6,992 nt of DNA from JAGLGH01 sp034723595 (lineage in GTDB: Archaea; Nanobdellota; Nanobdellia; Woesearchaeales; JAGLGH01): contig JAYEPB010000152.1 of NCBI GenBank assembly GCA_034723595.1, positions 1 through 6,992 of the forward strand, written 5' to 3'. Below the pieces are notes generated by a model. It saw only the letters and a list, made by a program, of their open reading frames with translations, was not told where the DNA came from and made no database searches. Numbering within the stretch: position 1 is the first letter of the stretch; each line of letters opens with the position of its first letter. Positions 5,394-6,992 of this stretch are shown here, one piece after another. A program made the translations under genes and the position numbers.

Positions 5394-6866
5394 TCAGTGA
5401 TTTTTTCGCAGCAAAGGTATAATCAGATCTGATTCAAGATATTTCATTGCCTGGTATTTTAACCCGATGTTATAATTATGGTCTGTTATCTTTTTTCTCA
5501 ATGACATATCGTAAAAGAAACTATAGATGTTTTCAAGAAATAATTCAAATGAGTAATTAGATTCCCAAAGCTTGGTAGATGGAAAGTCTTTTATATTAGG
5601 CATATTGATAAATGGGATTATGTGATAGATATAACCCATCCTGACCATATCACCGAAAACAGGTATCTTTGGGTTTACAAAAACAGGGATGTGCTTTTCA
5701 GAGCATTCAACTACAGCATTCTCCCAACCGCCAAAAGCGCTTGCAGAGAAGCATATGCTCTTCCTGTTGGAGAGCATTTCAAGGACTTCATCATATATTT
5801 TGACATTTCTTCTTCTTAATCGCCTTAGCTTTAATGAATCTCCCAGATAGATTATCGTGATATCAAGTTCTTCTGCTAATTCTACAAGGCTCCAGAAATA
5901 ATCCTTGTCATCCTTATTTATATGAGTTATGATCATAAATAGATTAGGGCTTAAGCCTTTTTTATCATAAAGATATATCCTGAACTGGGCCATCACTTTT
6001 ATGAGGTATTTAATGTTTTTTCTGTACACCGGTCTGACAGGAGAAATAAAGAAAAGATCTTCAGGCATGATAGCTTTTTTTGGACACATAATTTGATTCT
6101 CCAGAAAGTAATCCAATAATTCCTGCTCAGAGTACTTAGTTTGTTTTTTGTTAAATCTACCTATATCAGGTATCTTTACAAGATTGGATTCAGGAATCCC
6201 AAATATATCTCTATGCGCGTTATATTGATATGCGTTGAGCACTACATGATATGTATTTTCCCTGTGTATGGGTCCTGGGAGCATTTTTAGGCTCCTCTTA
6301 TTTATATTGTTAAGTGTTGAACAAATAGCTCTATTATTCTTATTATACCATGTGGATGGATGATTCAACATATAAAGAACTTCAGAACTGTATTTATTGA
6401 GCAAATATCTTCGTTCATATGGGGAATCTGGCTCAATGCTGATTATCTTTTTTTCTGGATATTCAACAGATAGCTCATACAAAGCAGCCCATAATGAGGG
6501 GATTAGATATCGCAGTGAAATATTATGAAGAATGATAATATCATGACTCTTGAAATATTCAGCAATTTCATTTTTTATTTCTCCTTTATTTTTCAGGAAT
6601 GCTTTTATCCAGGGTTTGCGATCATATTTATCTTCAAATCCATTGTGATATAAGTTGGCTTCTGACTCTAGTGATAAATCTCCATTTTTTATTATATTGA
6701 TTTTGTTGTATGGGAAGAAGTTATCTGATTCTTCTTCAAACATGCCAGTGAGAAGAGAAATATTATATTTATTTTTGACAAGAATCTCAATCCAAATCTC
6801 ACCTTGCATTGCGCAGCCATCCCAGCCGCCAGCTCTTGCAATGATATAAAGCACTTTTTTTGCCAT
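5394..6866 (-). CDS. GT4-like (GT-B fold) glycosyltransferase
   Basis: The 490-aa protein has the length and layout of a GT-B enzyme that moves a sugar from a nucleotide-sugar donor to an acceptor. The N-terminal Rossmann half begins with a beta strand and Gly-rich loop (VLYIIARAGGWDG, 5-17). The C-terminal half starts at the strand FFISPVRPVYRKNI (272-285), matching the 'R...RKni' donor-phosphate element with R278 and K283. The donor-site segment is SASAFGGWENAVVE (374-387), followed by HIPVFVNP (392-399). In the usual GT4 E-x7-E motif the first Glu would fall at Gly379, so only E387 is retained, with E382 nearby. Donor and acceptor are unknown; mannosylglucosylglycerate-synthase-like or surface-glycan enzymes are the closest recollections. 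No membrane helix is seen. It is convergent with the MFS gene (24-base gap), has a richer base composition than it, and is probably an independent unit. Confidence 0.75.
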   Translation of the reverse strand: MAKKVLYIIARAGGWDGCAMQGEIWIEILVKNKYNISLLTGMFEEESDNFFPYNKINIIKNGDLSLESEANLYHNGFEDKYDRKPWIKAFLKNKGEIKNEIAEYFKSHDIIILHNISLRYLIPSLWAALYELSVEYPEKKIISIEPDSPYERRYLLNKYSSEVLYMLNHPSTWYNKNNRAICSTLNNINKRSLKMLPGPIHRENTYHVVLNAYQYNAHRDIFGIPESNLVKIPDIGRFNKKQTKYSEQELLDYFLENQIMCPKKAIMPEDLFFISPVRPVYRKNIKYLIKVMAQFRIYLYDKKGLSPNLFMIITHINKDDKDYFWSLVELAEELDITIIYLGDSLKLRRLRRRNVKIYDEVLEMLSNRKSICFSASAFGGWENAVVECSEKHIPVFVNPKIPVFGDMVRMGYIYHIIPFINMPNIKDFPSTKLWESNYSFELFLENIYSFFYDMSLRKKITDHNYNIGLKYQAMKYLESDLIIPLLRKNH

Positions 6867-6892
6867 GTTCCTTAAAATAAATTACCTGCATG

Positions 6893-6903
6893 TATATATA
6901 TTT
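6893..6903 (-). promoter_or_regulatory. TATA box of the glycosyltransferase gene
   Basis: On the minus strand an AAATATATATA tract ends 27 bases before the start codon. A short leader of up to about ten bases is expected. It contains AAGGA four bases before ATG, the only start in the window with even a weak Shine-Dalgarno-like sequence. Confidence 0.5.
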
Positions 6904-6992
6904 TTGGGTTTGAGGCTTATCTTTACCCATAAGTTTTTTTAAATTGCATCTTATTGATTTGAATTTTCCAGCTTTGCACTTCTGCCCCTAAT
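6904..6992. other. Right-edge stretch without a supportable gene
   Basis: These bases lie upstream of the glycosyltransferase promoter. They hold a seven-T run (6934-6940) and a minus-strand open frame from the edge to a stop at 6923-6925 (22 codons), which might be the tail of a neighbouring gene but is too short to judge. No RNA gene or repeat is seen. Confidence 0.4.

Noticed and set aside
6923..6991. Minus-strand open frame from the right edge to a stop at 6923-6925 (22 codons)
   Set aside because: Could be the end of a neighbouring gene upstream of the glycosyltransferase, but nothing beyond the open frame supports it.

Overview
The window looks like a piece of an archaeal chromosome, most likely from a low-GC DPANN-type lineage (Woesearchaeota or Pacearchaeota style). 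This is inference. It rests on archaeal TATA boxes sitting about 20-38 bases in front of start codons with almost no 5' leader, a general lack of Shine-Dalgarno sequences, a tandem Lrp/AsnC regulator, oligo-T termination and a high AT content. No rRNA, tRNA, CRISPR array, insertion sequence or phage gene was seen.

Layout, left to right. (1) 90-878 (+): a cis-prenyltransferase (UppS/dolichyl diphosphate synthase family) that makes the polyprenyl lipid carrier. (2) 916-1875 (-): a double Lrp/AsnC-type regulator, convergent with UppS and divergent from the next gene. (3) 1974-3599 (+): a two-domain protein, a U32-peptidase-like TIM-barrel/Fe-S type domain joined to a class I SAM methyltransferase. 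(4) 3596-4093 (+): a short protein, overlapping gene 3 by ATGA, that carries the G-x-S and Y-x3-E signature of tRNA-dependent cyclodipeptide synthases (CDPS). (5) 4191-5369 (+): a 12-helix MFS transporter, probably an exporter. (6) 5394-6866 (-): a GT4-like glycosyltransferase, convergent with the transporter.

The most interesting reading is that genes 2-5 form one functional cassette: regulator, tailoring enzyme (oxidative/U32-like plus methyl transfer), small-peptide synthase and exporter. It resembles in outline the Bacillus yvmA/yvmB/yvmC-cypX cluster (MFS exporter, regulator, CDPS, P450), but with an O2-independent U32-type enzyme where the P450 would be. If right, it would be a diketopiperazine pathway adapted to an anaerobic archaeon. 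The cassette is clearly more AT-rich than the two flanking genes in hand-counted rows, which suggests separate ancestry. A GGGAA-N5-TTCCC inverted repeat between the TATA box and the start of gene 3 is a good candidate operator for the divergent Lrp-type regulator.

The flanking genes (polyprenyl carrier synthesis and a glycosyltransferase) both fit cell-surface glycan or glycolipid assembly and are probably unrelated to the cassette. The first 54 bases and the last ~88 bases hold no gene that can be supported.
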